Source: Laspinema sp. D2d (GTDB lineage Bacteria > Cyanobacteriota > Cyanobacteriia > Cyanobacteriales > Laspinemataceae). From it: a DNA stretch of 64,000 nt. A program made the position numbers and the translations under genes. Each line of letters opens with the position of its first letter. Position 1 is the stretch's first letter. The DNA is taken from NCBI RefSeq assembly GCF_025370755.1, contig NZ_JAMXFC010000008.1, forward strand, positions 1 to 64,000, read 5' to 3'. Below are positions 46,504 through 56,025 of this stretch, piece by piece. The notes beneath the pieces were generated by a model that was given only the letters and a program-made list of their open reading frames with translations, had not been told where the DNA came from and made no database searches.

Positions 46504-47271
46504 TTAATTTCTTAGGGTTTGAATAAGTTGGCGTTTGATTTCTATGAATTCTGGGGTGAGTTTGGTATCTAAAGTGCGAGAGGGTGGTAGAGATATGGCT
46601 TGTTCCTCTTTGATTTGTCCCGGATTAGCACTCATGATATAAATGCGTTGGGATAGGAAGATTCCTTCTTCTAGGTCGTGGGTTATCATTAAGATGGTGG
46701 TCTGGGTTTTTGACCACAGTTCTATCATGAATTGTTGCATCTGTTCTTTGGTTTGGGAATCTAAGGCTCCAAAGGGTTCATCCATGAGTAAGACTTCGGG
46801 TTCGTTGGCTAAGGCGCGGGCGATCGCAACTCGTTGTTTCATCCCTCCAGAGAGTTGTTTGGGATAGGCATTACTAAATTTTGTTAATCCGACTACTTCT
46901 AAATAATAGTGAATTTTCTCCTGTCGTTCTGCTTTAGTCATACCTTTGAGGGATAGACCAAATCCAATATTATCGCTAACGGTTAGCCAGGGAAATAAAG
47001 AGTAGTTCTGAAAAATCATCCCGCGATCGCACCCGGGTCCTAAGACGGGTTCTCCATCAATCAACACTGTTCCAGATGTTGGGGTTGCTAGTCCTGCTAT
47101 AATGTTTAATAGGGTCGATTTTCCACAGCCCGATGCCCCGACGATACAGACAAACTCATTGGCTTGAAGGTGGAGGTTGATATTCTCTAATACCACCAGG
47201 CGATCAAAGCTTTTATAAAGTCTTTTGACTTCGAGTTTCGGAGAATTAGGTTCGGGAGCGGCTTGGTTCAT
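46504..47271 (-). CDS. ABC transporter ATPase, nitrate/sulfonate/taurine type
   Basis: 255 residues. Walker A is GASGCGKST, the Q-loop is in FQNYSLFPWL, the signature is LSGGMKQRVAIARA, and Walker B is VLLMDEPFGALD. This grouping matches TauB/SsuB/NrtD-type transporters. Its likely permease is encoded divergently at 47584 and a binding protein further on at 49388. A long palindrome lies in the shared promoter gap. The substrate is not given by the sequence. Confidence 0.9.
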   Translation of the reverse strand: MNQAAPEPNSPKLEVKRLYKSFDRLVVLENINLHLQANEFVCIVGASGCGKSTLLNIIAGLATPTSGTVLIDGEPVLGPGCDRGMIFQNYSLFPWLTVSDNIGFGLSLKGMTKAERQEKIHYYLEVVGLTKFSNAYPKQLSGGMKQRVAIARALANEPEVLLMDEPFGALDSQTKEQMQQFMIELWSKTQTTILMITHDLEEGIFLSQRIYIMSANPGQIKEEQAISLPPSRTLDTKLTPEFIEIKRQLIQTLRN

Positions 47272-47363
47272 TTGATTAACTGCGATCGGGTTATTTTAAA
47301 TAAAATTTGGGGGCGCGGCGCAATTTTTTTTTAAGTTTGGCTTGCCAATCTTGCGGTTTATGC

Positions 47364-47434
47364 TATTATATTAGATAATCAGAGTAGTGAATAAAATTTT
47401 ATAATAAGCACCACTCTGATTATCTAATATAATA
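47364..47434. promoter_or_regulatory. Long palindrome between divergent ABC transporter genes
   Basis: A perfect 22-bp inverted repeat (left arm 47364-47385 beginning TATTATATTAG, right arm 47413-47434) with a 27-base centre; three further pairs follow after one mismatch. On each side lie a GCGGCGCA segment and an A/T-rich stretch ending in AAGTTTGG or AAGTTGG. It may be a transposon-like insertion or a control element of the divergent promoters. Confidence 0.65.
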
Positions 47435-47583
47435 TCATGAAAATCAAGCGGCGGCGCATATTTTAAAAAAAAGTTGGCGCGCTGCAATTGTAACGTTATT
47501 TTAATCCCTGGGCGATCGCCTTCGTCTGGATGCCAACTGCGATAGAGTAGACGGGATTCGTTGCGACGAGAGACTAAAAGATT

Positions 47584-48408
47584 ATGCCGCGATCGCCTAA
47601 ACCCCATCTTAAACCTTCCATATTTTGGAGTATTCGGCAAGGATTTCCCTACCGACTCCGGATTTTGTTAGCCATCAGCGCCCTTGCCATTCCCCTGCTA
47701 GTTTGGTCTATTTTAAGCTATGGCGGGTGGATTTCACCCATGCTGTTGCCCACTCCCACCGCTGTTTTTAGTGCAGGCATTCAAATGTTTGCCCAAGAGA
47801 ACCTATGGGGGGATGTAGTTGCCAGTTTCCTGCGTGTCACTGCCGGATTCTTTGCTGCTGCTGCCGTTGGCATTCCCATCGGCATTGCGATGGGAACCTT
47901 TTACAGCATGGATAGTTTATTTAGCCCGCTTGTGGGAACAGTCCGATATATGCCCGTGGCAGCATTTATTCCCTTAATCATCGTCTGGTTTGGACTGGGA
48001 GAAAGTGCCAAAATTGTGATTATTTTTTTAGGCATTGTCTTTTATAATGCGATCATGATTGCGGATGCAGTGAAGTTTATTCCTAATGAACTGTTGAATG
48101 CAGCTTATACCCTAGGTGCGAACCGATGGGATATTTTAACCAGAGTGATTTTACCCGCATCAGTACCCAGCATTTTAGATACCTTGCGAGTGAATATAGC
48201 TGGGGCTTGGAATTTCTTAGTGATTTCTGAATTAATTGCAGCCGATCGGGGGTTAGGATTTAGAATAGCCCGGGCGCAACGGTTTGTGCAAACCGATCGC
48301 GTCTTAGTAACCATTGTAGTAATTGGGGCGATCGGCTTACTCCTAGATTTAGCCTTTAAAACCCTATCCAAACGAGTCACCCCTTGGGCAGAACATTCTC
48401 AACATTAA
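47584..48408 (+). CDS. ABC transporter permease, nitrate/sulfonate/taurine type
   Basis: 274 residues with about six membrane helices. The coupling EAA loop is ELLNAAYTLGANRWDILTRVILPASVPSIL. The N-terminal WSILSYGGWISPMLLPTP and RYMPVAAFIPLIIVWFG fit the SsuC/TauC family. It is divergent from the ATPase gene and the two probably form one importer with the binding protein at 49388. A long hairpin follows the stop. Confidence 0.9.
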   Translation: MPRSPKPHLKPSIFWSIRQGFPYRLRILLAISALAIPLLVWSILSYGGWISPMLLPTPTAVFSAGIQMFAQENLWGDVVASFLRVTAGFFAAAAVGIPIGIAMGTFYSMDSLFSPLVGTVRYMPVAAFIPLIIVWFGLGESAKIVIIFLGIVFYNAIMIADAVKFIPNELLNAAYTLGANRWDILTRVILPASVPSILDTLRVNIAGAWNFLVISELIAADRGLGFRIARAQRFVQTDRVLVTIVVIGAIGLLLDLAFKTLSKRVTPWAEHSQH

Positions 48409-48411
48409 CCG

Positions 48412-48464
48412 CGAAGTTTAGAGGATGAAGCCAATCAAAATTGGTTTTCATCTCCTAAACTTCG
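48412..48464. terminator. Long hairpin after the permease gene
   Basis: CGAAGTTTAG and CTAAACTTCG form the outer stem. Inside, GATGAAGCCAAT and ATTGGTTTTCATC pair with one bulge around CAAA. A related GATGAAGCGAATCAAAATTG palindrome lies at 49346-49380. Confidence 0.75.
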
Positions 48465-48678
48465 GGAAGAAGGAAAAGAGCGAGTTGCATCATTATGAGG
48501 GACATTCTAATAGTCCCTCTACGCGATGAGTCCGGAAAACTCTATATCTCTATATTCATCTTAACAAAACAGGCTGGAGTTTCGTTCGATTTCGCCCCAA
48601 TCGCGATCGCCTCCTCAAACATCGGATACAATAGGAGAGTGCAAAACGAACCTGGCAACCACCCGATTGCCCCTAACG

Positions 48679-49323
48679 ATGACTCAAACCTTAGTTACCC
48701 CACCAGAAGTCGGTTCCCATTTGGTATTATATGGCGTCAGTTGGGAGATGTATGAACAACTGCTGGCTATTTTTGAGGAAAATCCGACGCCGCGCATGAC
48801 TTACTACAAGGGAACGTTAGAACTGATGACGCCGTTACCGGAACATGAACGCTATAGCTGGACCTTGGGACGTCTGATTACGGCTCTATCGGAGGAACTG
48901 GAGATGGAAATTTGTGGGTTGAAATCTACAACCTGGCGATCGCAACCCAAAGCAGTCGGGAAAGAAGCTGATGAATGTTTTTATATTCAAAATGAACGGG
49001 TAATTCGCGGTAAATTAAAGATTAATTTAGCCGTAGACCCCCCGCCAGATTTAGCCATTGAAATTGATACAACCCATTCCTCTGTGAATCAAATGGATAT
49101 TTATGCAGAACTAAAAGTTCCAGAGGTATGGCGTTGGCAGCAGGGGAAACTCAGCCTTTATTGTTTAACTGAGACAGGGTATGTAGAATCAGAAAACAGT
49201 TTAGTCTTTGGTTCGTTTCCGGTGAAAGAATTGGCGCGGTTTATGCAGTTAGACTCGGAGAAAGGAGAAAATGCTAGATTGCGGGAATTTCGGCAGTGGG
49301 TGCGATCGCAATTGCCAAGATAG
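48679..49323 (+). CDS. Uma2 family putative endonuclease
   Basis: 214 residues from the ATG at 48679; an in-frame TTG at 48667 is less likely. Uma2 (DUF820) proteins have a restriction-endonuclease-like fold and are very numerous in cyanobacteria; their role is unclear. Seen here are MTYYKGTLELMTPLPEHE, the acidic PPDLAIEIDTTHSS, and VPEVWRWQQGKLSLY. It sits between the permease and binding-protein genes of the ABC transporter and is flanked by two related palindromes. Confidence 0.88.
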   Translation: MTQTLVTPPEVGSHLVLYGVSWEMYEQLLAIFEENPTPRMTYYKGTLELMTPLPEHERYSWTLGRLITALSEELEMEICGLKSTTWRSQPKAVGKEADECFYIQNERVIRGKLKINLAVDPPPDLAIEIDTTHSSVNQMDIYAELKVPEVWRWQQGKLSLYCLTETGYVESENSLVFGSFPVKELARFMQLDSEKGENARLREFRQWVRSQLPR

Positions 49324-49345
49324 AGAATTGCTGACTCAAAGGTGA

Positions 49346-49380
49346 GGGGATGAAGCGAATCAAAATTGACCCTCATCCCC
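49346..49380. repeat. Palindrome related to the one at 48412
   Basis: GGGGATGA and TCATCCCC enclose AGCGAATCAAAATTGACCC. It shares the GATGAAGC-AATCAAAATTG core with the hairpin before the Uma2 gene. It lies between two convergent genes. Confidence 0.6.
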
Positions 49381-49387
49381 CATCAAC

Positions 49388-50401
49388 TTAATTGGATCGT
49401 TTGTCTCGTAGGGCAAGCACAAATCTCGGGTCAATGAAGGGCGTTAAATCAGGAAGTTGTTGGATTTGATTTCGAGATTTTAAGAATTGGGCGAGGGAAT
49501 TCATAGTGTTTAATAAATAGAATTCACTCTCAGGATTTGCCAGCATCTCGATATTTGCGTTCAAATCTGGGAGACGCACCCCTTGCAATCCGGCTTTTAA
49601 TTCATCAAGTGGAATGCCTAATTGAGTGGAGGCGATCGCCACCCCTTCCTCGGGATTGGCTTCCAGAAATGCCAATCCTTCCAAAACTCCGGCAACAAAG
49701 GCTTCTACCATTTCTGGATTGCGATCGGCATAGTCCGCATCGAACACATAAAGGTCATTAATTGCCGTCGGCATTTGGGAAGAATCATAAATAATTCGTC
49801 CATCAGGTTGGGCAGTATTGGCTTGTTGTAAATAGGGGGCATAAGTGACGGCGATGGGAATATTTCCCGATTGATAAGCTGCCGCTGCTGAATCCGGTGG
49901 CGCATTAATTAAAGTAAAATCTCCCGCCCCCAAACCCACTGTATCCAACACTTGCAACAAGAAAAAATGACTAACACTGCCTTCTTCTACCGCAATTTGT
50001 TGACCGCGAAAATCAGCTAAACTGGTAATACTCCTGCGGGCTAAAATTCCATCGGCACCCACAGAAGTATCTTGGACTAAAACAATTTTAAATGCCTTAC
50101 CTGCTGCGGCTAAAGTTACCGCCTCCGACCCCACTGGAGAAACCGCATCTAAGCGGCGAGAAATAAAAGCCGTATTGGCATCGGTATTAGCACTAAAGAC
50201 TTTAATATCTAAGTTTAATCCCCGGTTCTGAAAAAAGCCTTTAGCTTGGGCAATATAAAGGGGAGTAGAACCCACCCAAGTAAATAAGCCTAGGGCAGGG
50301 GATTGGGTATTAGTTGCAGGAGTACAAGCGTGTAAAGCCAGACCCCCAGCGGCACCAACTAGCATCCACAGAGTTTGACGACGAGTCCAACGTTGAGTCA
50401 T
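49388..50401 (-). CDS. ABC transporter substrate-binding lipoprotein (NMT1/SsuA type)
   Basis: 337 residues. The N-terminus has a twin-arginine-like TRRQTLWML and a lipobox LALHAC, so it is exported and lipid-anchored. The mature part matches NMT1/SsuA: FTWVGSTPLYIAQAKGFFQNRGLNLDIKVF, then GQQIAVEEGSVSHFFL and DLYVFDADYADRNPEMV. It probably delivers an organic anion or similar small molecule to the permease at 47584. It is convergent with the Uma2 gene and separate from both other transporter genes. Confidence 0.9.
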   Translation of the reverse strand: MTQRWTRRQTLWMLVGAAGGLALHACTPATNTQSPALGLFTWVGSTPLYIAQAKGFFQNRGLNLDIKVFSANTDANTAFISRRLDAVSPVGSEAVTLAAAGKAFKIVLVQDTSVGADGILARRSITSLADFRGQQIAVEEGSVSHFFLLQVLDTVGLGAGDFTLINAPPDSAAAAYQSGNIPIAVTYAPYLQQANTAQPDGRIIYDSSQMPTAINDLYVFDADYADRNPEMVEAFVAGVLEGLAFLEANPEEGVAIASTQLGIPLDELKAGLQGVRLPDLNANIEMLANPESEFYLLNTMNSLAQFLKSRNQIQQLPDLTPFIDPRFVLALRDKRSN

Positions 50402-50606
50402 GGGTTTAGGAAATAGGATAGACGCGATTGTATTGTATCTGAATTAAATCCATAGGGAGGATAATCAAAGAAAAAGTTGTCCAATCGCGTATAAAGTACC
50501 CAGGAGGGACGTTGCCTCTTGGGTTTTCGGGTAATTCCAATCCCTAAACGACTTCTACAGAAATCAGAGACGGATGAATTGGCGATCGCCTCAAAATTTA
50601 CGGGGT

Positions 50607-50984
50607 TTAAGAGATTTTCCCGATATGAGCAGCAACGATATGCCAACTTCCGCTTGAAGAGACAGCCCAAACTCGCGTGAACCGAAAGTCTCCATGTGCA
50701 GGGCTGCCATTGTAACTCCCAGTGATTTTCATTCGGACAGAAACGATCGCAACTTCTCCATGTATTTGAATATGCTGCTCCGATGGTTCCAACTCATGAA
50801 TCTTAATTAACCCTGATTCATGAGCACCTATATCATCTTGTTTTGCCAATAATTCTCCTAGATGACTCGTAATCAGAATATCCGGGGCTAGTAGTTCATT
50901 CAAAACGGGTACATCAGAAGCAAGCATTGCCTGTCTTAGACATTCTTCGGCATCAATAATTTGAGTTTCCACTGTTTTATTCAT
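50607..50984 (-). CDS. SnoaL/DUF4440-like protein
   Basis: 125 residues from the ATG at 50984; a TTG at 50999 is in frame. It reads as a nuclear transport factor 2 fold: MLASDVPVLNELLAPDILITSH, then VRMKITGSYNG and RFTRVWAVSSSGSWHIVAAHIG. Members bind or isomerise small ligands; none can be inferred here. It is 205 bases upstream of the binding-protein gene on the same strand. Confidence 0.8.
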   Translation of the reverse strand: MNKTVETQIIDAEECLRQAMLASDVPVLNELLAPDILITSHLGELLAKQDDIGAHESGLIKIHELEPSEQHIQIHGEVAIVSVRMKITGSYNGSPAHGDFRFTRVWAVSSSGSWHIVAAHIGKIS

Positions 50985-51068
50985 ATAATTTTTTCCCAAT
51001 TATAAAAATTTTTCACGCCTTATAAGTGAAACTTTCGCAATAAAACCCAATTTTATTTATTTTAAGGA

Positions 51069-51968
51069 TTATTCGTTAAATTGCGAAAAGTCTTGTTCTA
51101 ATTGTCGATATTTCGGCACATCAATGATGGTTTCAAAGTTTTGAAAATTCACTAAATTATCAAACCCAGTCGTTGTTTGATGTTGTCTTAAATACTGGAA
51201 ACAGTCCTCGATCGCCTTCGTTGCTGCAAACAACCCCGACAACGCATACACCGCAATTTTATACCCCAATGCCTCTAACTCCTGCGCTGATAACACCGGC
51301 GTTTTTCCCCCTTCTATGGCATTGGCAAACAACGGTACATCGGGAAAGGCGGTGGCAATTTCCTGTAACTCCTCTGCGGACTGCGGAGCCTCTATAAATA
51401 CAATATCTGCCCCGGCTTCATAATAGGCGCGACCCCGACGAATGGCTTCGGGTAAGCCTAACGGTGCTCTGGCATCGGTGCGTCCGACAATGACTAATCC
51501 ACTCTCACCTCGGGCTTGGACTGCGGCGCGAATTTTTTGTATATGTTCTTCGGCAGGAATCACCCGTTTTCCTTGGAAGTGACCGCACTTTTTCGGCCAT
51601 TCTTGGTCTTCTAAAATCACGCCCGCAATTCCCTGCTGTAGGGCATCGGTGACAGTGCGGATGACATTCAGGGGGTTACCATAGCCGGTATCAATATCGG
51701 CAACTACGGGAATTTTGACTGATTGTGCGATGCGGCCTACACTATATAGCATTTCCGTGGCGGTGAGGAAGCCATAATCGGGCCGTCCCAGGGTGGAGGC
51801 AGAGATGCCGAATCCACTGGTGAAAACCATTTCAAAACCGGCACGTTCGGCGAGTTGGGCGCTGATACAATCATAAATCCCCGGAACGACGAGCATTCCG
51901 GGGCGCTGGAGGAGTTGTCGCAGAGTGTGAGTTGAGTTCATGATTCGAGTGGCGATCGCAAGCAACAT
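51069..51968 (-). CDS. Isocitrate lyase / PEP mutase family enzyme
   Basis: 299 residues; an ATG at 51941 (MNSTHTLRQLLQ) may be the true start. The (beta-alpha)8 family signature is clear: VPGIYDCISAQLAERAGFEM, PVVADIDTGYGN, EDQEWPKKCGH with the catalytic Cys loop, and GRTDARAPLG. It is closest to the oxaloacetate decarboxylase and PrpB-like groups; isocitrate lyase itself is longer. It begins 10 bases after the hrcA stop, so both are likely transcribed together. Confidence 0.85.
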   Translation of the reverse strand: MLLAIATRIMNSTHTLRQLLQRPGMLVVPGIYDCISAQLAERAGFEMVFTSGFGISASTLGRPDYGFLTATEMLYSVGRIAQSVKIPVVADIDTGYGNPLNVIRTVTDALQQGIAGVILEDQEWPKKCGHFQGKRVIPAEEHIQKIRAAVQARGESGLVIVGRTDARAPLGLPEAIRRGRAYYEAGADIVFIEAPQSAEELQEIATAFPDVPLFANAIEGGKTPVLSAQELEALGYKIAVYALSGLFAATKAIEDCFQYLRQHQTTTGFDNLVNFQNFETIIDVPKYRQLEQDFSQFNE

Positions 51969-51978
51969 GAACCCTATT

Positions 51979-53049
51979 TTAAACGCTGAGTGCCTCCGAT
52001 AAATAATCTGCTGCCGCCTCTACGATCGCGATCGCATTTTCATAAACCATCCGCGTGGGTCCGAGAACCCCCACACTCCCCACAGGGACGGTTCCGCGAT
52101 GATAAGTCGCCGAAACCAAGGTACAGGTTCTAATCGGTTCTAAGGGATTTTCCGCCCCGATTCGCACTTGCACCCGCCGTCCGGACCCTTCCGGTGCAGG
52201 GGGTTCAAAAATCAAGGGTAAAAGTTGGTCCTGTTCTTCTTCCAGTAATTGAATCAGGGTCTGGACTTGGGTCAGTTCACAAAATTCCGGTTGTCTCAAT
52301 ACTTCTGAAACGCCACTAATCAAAATTTGAGTTTTGCCCGGGGTTTGAGCACGGAGGGCTAAATCTTGTAACCAGTGACTCAAGACTTGGGCATACCGCT
52401 CAAATTCTCGGCCTAATTCCGTCCAATCCAGGGCGGATAATTCGGCGAGGGTTTGTCCGCGTAGATGGTTATTGAGGAAGTTGGAGAGGATTTGCAACTC
52501 GCGATCGACCACTTCTGCATCAGCGAGGGAGTCCTCTGAGGACTCGGGAAGTTCTATGACCGCAGATTGGGTTTGATAGTTATCAATCACCACCACAATC
52601 ATAATTTTGCGCGGTTCAATCTGGATTAACTGCAAATGCCTCAGACAAGCGGTGTGAGTCTGAGGCATTGTAATTAAGGCGATATATCCGCTGAGGGCCG
52701 CCAAGATTTGAGAAGCCCCGCGCAATACGGCTTCAAAGGCCCAATTTTCTAACTTCAGGCGATCGCTCAGGGCTTGTTCCACTTGGCGCGAGATGCCATC
52801 GTCGGGTTTAATTAGCTTATCTACATAAATACGATAACCGGAATCCGAAGGGATACGACCGGCGGAGGTATGGGGTTGATAAAGTAATCCGGCTTTTTCT
52901 AACCACCCCATTGCATTGCGAATGGTGGCGGGACTGACGCTTAAATTATATTCATCCACCAAGGTTTTAGAGCCTACAGGTTCGGCAGTGGCGATATAGT
53001 GCCGGACAGTCGCCCATAAAACATATTGTTGTCTTTCGTTAAGGTTCAT
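51979..53049 (-). CDS. hrcA: Heat-inducible transcription repressor (HrcA)
   Basis: 356 residues from the ATG at 53049; a TTG at 53076 gives a longer frame. HrcA binds CIRCE operators to repress groE and dnaK operons. The N-terminal winged helix has [28 protein letters not shown] and [18 protein letters not shown]. The rest carries the GAF-like dimerisation part with SYRI-type variant [11 protein letters not shown]. No chaperone gene or CIRCE box was seen nearby. The PEP-mutase-family gene follows in the same transcription unit. Confidence 0.93.
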   Translation of the reverse strand: MNLNERQQYVLWATVRHYIATAEPVGSKTLVDEYNLSVSPATIRNAMGWLEKAGLLYQPHTSAGRIPSDSGYRIYVDKLIKPDDGISRQVEQALSDRLKLENWAFEAVLRGASQILAALSGYIALITMPQTHTACLRHLQLIQIEPRKIMIVVVIDNYQTQSAVIELPESSEDSLADAEVVDRELQILSNFLNNHLRGQTLAELSALDWTELGREFERYAQVLSHWLQDLALRAQTPGKTQILISGVSEVLRQPEFCELTQVQTLIQLLEEEQDQLLPLIFEPPAPEGSGRRVQVRIGAENPLEPIRTCTLVSATYHRGTVPVGSVGVLGPTRMVYENAIAIVEAAADYLSEALSV

Positions 53050-53455
53050 TTGCACAAATATGGGAGCCAAAGCCAAATGTAATCGGTTTTAAAAACTGAG
53101 CGGTTATCAAGTGAAAAGGGAGTTATGGAAATCAGCCCTAGGGTGAACTACGCCCATTGTGGGGATCCGTCAGTGGAATCCGGACTAGGTAGAATATAGC
53201 GACGTTTACCCTGAAATTCTGCTGCTGTCGTTACAGGTTGGGAGAAGGTTCACGCTCTTTTGAGACGGATTTCCATTGGGTTTAGATTCTATTTTAGTTG
53301 AAAAAGGTACGGGATGGGGGTTTGGGACCCTGGAACAGGCGGGTCCCGCAGGGGGAGGGTAGCCCTTGGTATAGGGGGGTAGTCGCCTTATCCCGAAACG
53401 TTCAAGTGCGATCGCCCCAGGGACTGGGCCGAGACTGCACCAGAGGGCCTCGGGA
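53050..53455. other. Intergenic between hrcA and nadK
   Basis: About 400 bases. No gene was seen. A G/C-rich segment around 53310-53390 may hold part of a terminator for nadK. Confidence 0.4.
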
Positions 53456-54373
53456 TTAAGGCAGTTCTACGGAAGTGGGTTTCGCAATGTGAGGCAGACC
53501 CCACCCCAGTTTTTCTCGGAGAACATGGAAGAATTCCGGGGGATTAATCCGGATAAATTTAGCCGAGTAGGGCGATCGCTGAATTCGCACCTGGTCCTCA
53601 GGCAACACATAGCACCCGGCATTCCCATCCACCACCATTACCAAACGATTGGTATTCGCTGGAAAAATCGTCACAGGTTCAGTATTGGCAAACACCAAAG
53701 CCCGAGACGCTAGAGAATGGGGACAAATCGGCACCAGTTGCAAGACCGGGACATCCGGGGTAATCACCGGACCCCCAGCCGAGAGACCATAAGCCGTTGA
53801 ACCCGTGGGGGTGGAAATAATCACCCCATCGGCGGCAATATCTACCGGCGCATGACGTCCCACTTGAATTTCAAAGTGACACATACAGGTGAGGGGTTCC
53901 CGGTGTAGGACCATTTCATTCAGGCAAAGTGCCTCCCAGACAACGGTATTGTCTCGGATAGCCTGCACCGTGACCATAGTCCGTTCTTCGATTTGATAGT
54001 TCCCCGCTACCACCTGTTCGATCGCCTCGGGAAGTTGGTTGAGGTAGGTTTCCGTCAGAAACCCCATGTGGCCCGTATTGACCGTTAACAAGGGAATGCC
54101 GCTGCTTGCCACCTGCCGAAATGCGGACAGCACAGTGCCATCGCCTCCCAACACCACCGCGAAAGACATTTCAGCGTTAAATCCAGGAGGGGTGAGCTGT
54201 TCGACGGTGGTATGACAGACCGGCTTATCGAGGTCAGAATAGCCCAGAATGCCGCCCATGCCGGTGGCGAGAGCAACTTCCCAACCCAATCCAATCAGCT
54301 TGTCTCTCCATTCTTCGGCAGCGCGACAAGCTACGGGTTTAACATCGTTGTAAATAATGCCAGCTTTGGGCAC
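53456..54373 (-). CDS. nadK: NAD kinase
   Basis: 305 residues from a GTG with AGGA about ten bases upstream. It phosphorylates NAD to NADP. The GGDGT motif, NTGHMGFL, the LNEMVLHRE segment, and the [21 protein letters not shown] loop identify it. Cyanobacteria carry two NAD kinases and this one could be either. ycf39 lies 220 bases upstream on the same strand. Confidence 0.94.
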   Translation of the reverse strand: MPKAGIIYNDVKPVACRAAEEWRDKLIGLGWEVALATGMGGILGYSDLDKPVCHTTVEQLTPPGFNAEMSFAVVLGGDGTVLSAFRQVASSGIPLLTVNTGHMGFLTETYLNQLPEAIEQVVAGNYQIEERTMVTVQAIRDNTVVWEALCLNEMVLHREPLTCMCHFEIQVGRHAPVDIAADGVIISTPTGSTAYGLSAGGPVITPDVPVLQLVPICPHSLASRALVFANTEPVTIFPANTNRLVMVVDGNAGCYVLPEDQVRIQRSPYSAKFIRINPPEFFHVLREKLGWGLPHIAKPTSVELP

Positions 54374-54596
54374 CGCGAAAAAGTCCTGCTAGTGGTTTAT
54401 TAATTGCCAGAGTTAGGGATGGAATAACATTCCCGATGAGTCACCGTGAATGCACTGGGCGGATGAATGGCACTTGTGATGCCAAATAGCCCTGTGAAAC
54501 TAGAGTCTGAACAAAGCTATGCCATTTGTCAAGAGCCTTTAGGCGATCGCCCTCTACAGGCGAGTTCCTTTCATGGGGCTCACCCCACAGCAGGGG

Positions 54597-55568
54597 TTAA
54601 AATGGGACTCTGCGTTTGGACTGCTTCTTGGTTTTGCTCTGTTCGTAATCTAATTCTTTCAACTTCTTTAAAATTCGGCTGAAATACTCTTTCAAGTACG
54701 ATTCTAGGGTAGTTGTGTCCTTGGGGTCCAATCCAAAGACAGGATACACTTCATCCATATTGGCCGTTAAGGGTTTCTCTGAGGCGAGCACTTCAGCAAA
54801 TGCCAAGCGATCGGCTACATTCCAACCCCATTGGAAAAATCGCACCACCCGGCGAAAGGCTCGCAGGACACCCAAAGGCATTCGGGTTACCTTGGCTTTT
54901 TCCCCTGAGAGTCGTTCGCACTGGTCGATAATTTCCTGGGGAGTCCAAGGACGAGTCCCCACCACGGGAAAAACAGACTTGGAGGTTTCAGGGACCGACA
55001 AGGCCCTTACTGCAAATTTAGCAATGTCCTGGGTATCCATATAGGCGATCGGAGCAGTTTGGTTAGTCACCCACACCGCTTGATTGTCCAAAATGGGGAT
55101 GGCATATTGAGAAATCAACCCTTGCATGAAGCCCGCTAATTGCAGGATGGTGTAATCTAATCCCGATTCAGCCAGAAAGACTTCTGTGCAGCGTTTAATT
55201 TCCATTAAGGGGACTTCTGGATACTGGTCCGCATCCAGAATCGAAAAGAAGATATACCGTTCGACCCCCGCTTTTTTGGCAGCTTGAATGAGTGCAACTT
55301 TACCTTCCCAGTCCACTTGTTTGATGCTCAAAGAATCCGTTGGCCGATTCGTTGCTGCATCAATAATCGCCGTCACCCCTTCTAGGGCAACGGGCAAGGT
55401 TTCTGGATCACATAAGTCTGCACGGACCAACTCAGCGCCCCATTCTTTTAAAAAGGCCGCTCTTTTGAAACTGCGTACTAAACAACGTACCTGGTATCCC
55501 TCGTCTAAGGCGCGACGGGCAACCTGTCTGCCTAGGGTACCAGTGGCACCGACAACCAATAAGCTCAT
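54597..55568 (-). CDS. ycf39: Ycf39, photosystem II assembly factor (atypical SDR)
   Basis: 323 residues. Ycf39 binds high-light-inducible proteins and helps deliver chlorophyll during photosystem II assembly. The NAD(P) loop is VVGATGTLGRQVARRALDEG. Family markers include FLKEWGAELVRADL, ERYIFFSILDADQYP, IPILDNQAVWVTN and IAYMDTQDIAKFA. The basic C-terminal tail (KKLKELDYEQSKTKKQ) is longer than the core. nadK follows on the same strand. Confidence 0.95.
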   Translation of the reverse strand: MSLLVVGATGTLGRQVARRALDEGYQVRCLVRSFKRAAFLKEWGAELVRADLCDPETLPVALEGVTAIIDAATNRPTDSLSIKQVDWEGKVALIQAAKKAGVERYIFFSILDADQYPEVPLMEIKRCTEVFLAESGLDYTILQLAGFMQGLISQYAIPILDNQAVWVTNQTAPIAYMDTQDIAKFAVRALSVPETSKSVFPVVGTRPWTPQEIIDQCERLSGEKAKVTRMPLGVLRAFRRVVRFFQWGWNVADRLAFAEVLASEKPLTANMDEVYPVFGLDPKDTTTLESYLKEYFSRILKKLKELDYEQSKTKKQSKRRVPF

Positions 55569-56025
55569 CCAGGATAGTTTGACGAAATTTTAACTTTTAT
55601 GAAATTTTATCAGAGATTCCTGAGATTTCTTTGGGAAATTCGTTACAAATCTGAACAATTTTGACCCATTGCGCTAAAAAACGTAAAGAATCGAGGGCAC
55701 TCAGGTCCCTACTTACCTCAAACCAGAGCCATCTCCAGTCTCCTTCTATATCTAACGAGACCAGGACCTAGGACGCGGATACCGTAATTAGAGACCCTAG
55801 GACTAGAAACCGGCTTTCTAACCGTTACTGGATCCCCGGACTAGGATCCCAAACTCAAACCGCCTCAACCCCCCAGTGTCTTGACAAAACTACCCAGATT
55901 GGTTACAGCTTGAACGATAAAAAGGCGTAATATTTCTGTTAAGCCCAGCTTGACCCGCCAAAGGCAGTCGATTCACATCTTGAACAATCCCATCAATGTC
56001 CCATTCCCTCTAACCAACTGCACTT
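55569..56025. promoter_or_regulatory. Divergent promoter region of ycf39 and the symporter gene
   Basis: About 455 bases. TTGACA at 55881-55886 and a weaker TACAGC 17 bases later could be a sigma-70 promoter of the symporter gene. I do not recognise a glycine riboswitch here, although such a switch often controls these symporters. Confidence 0.4.
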
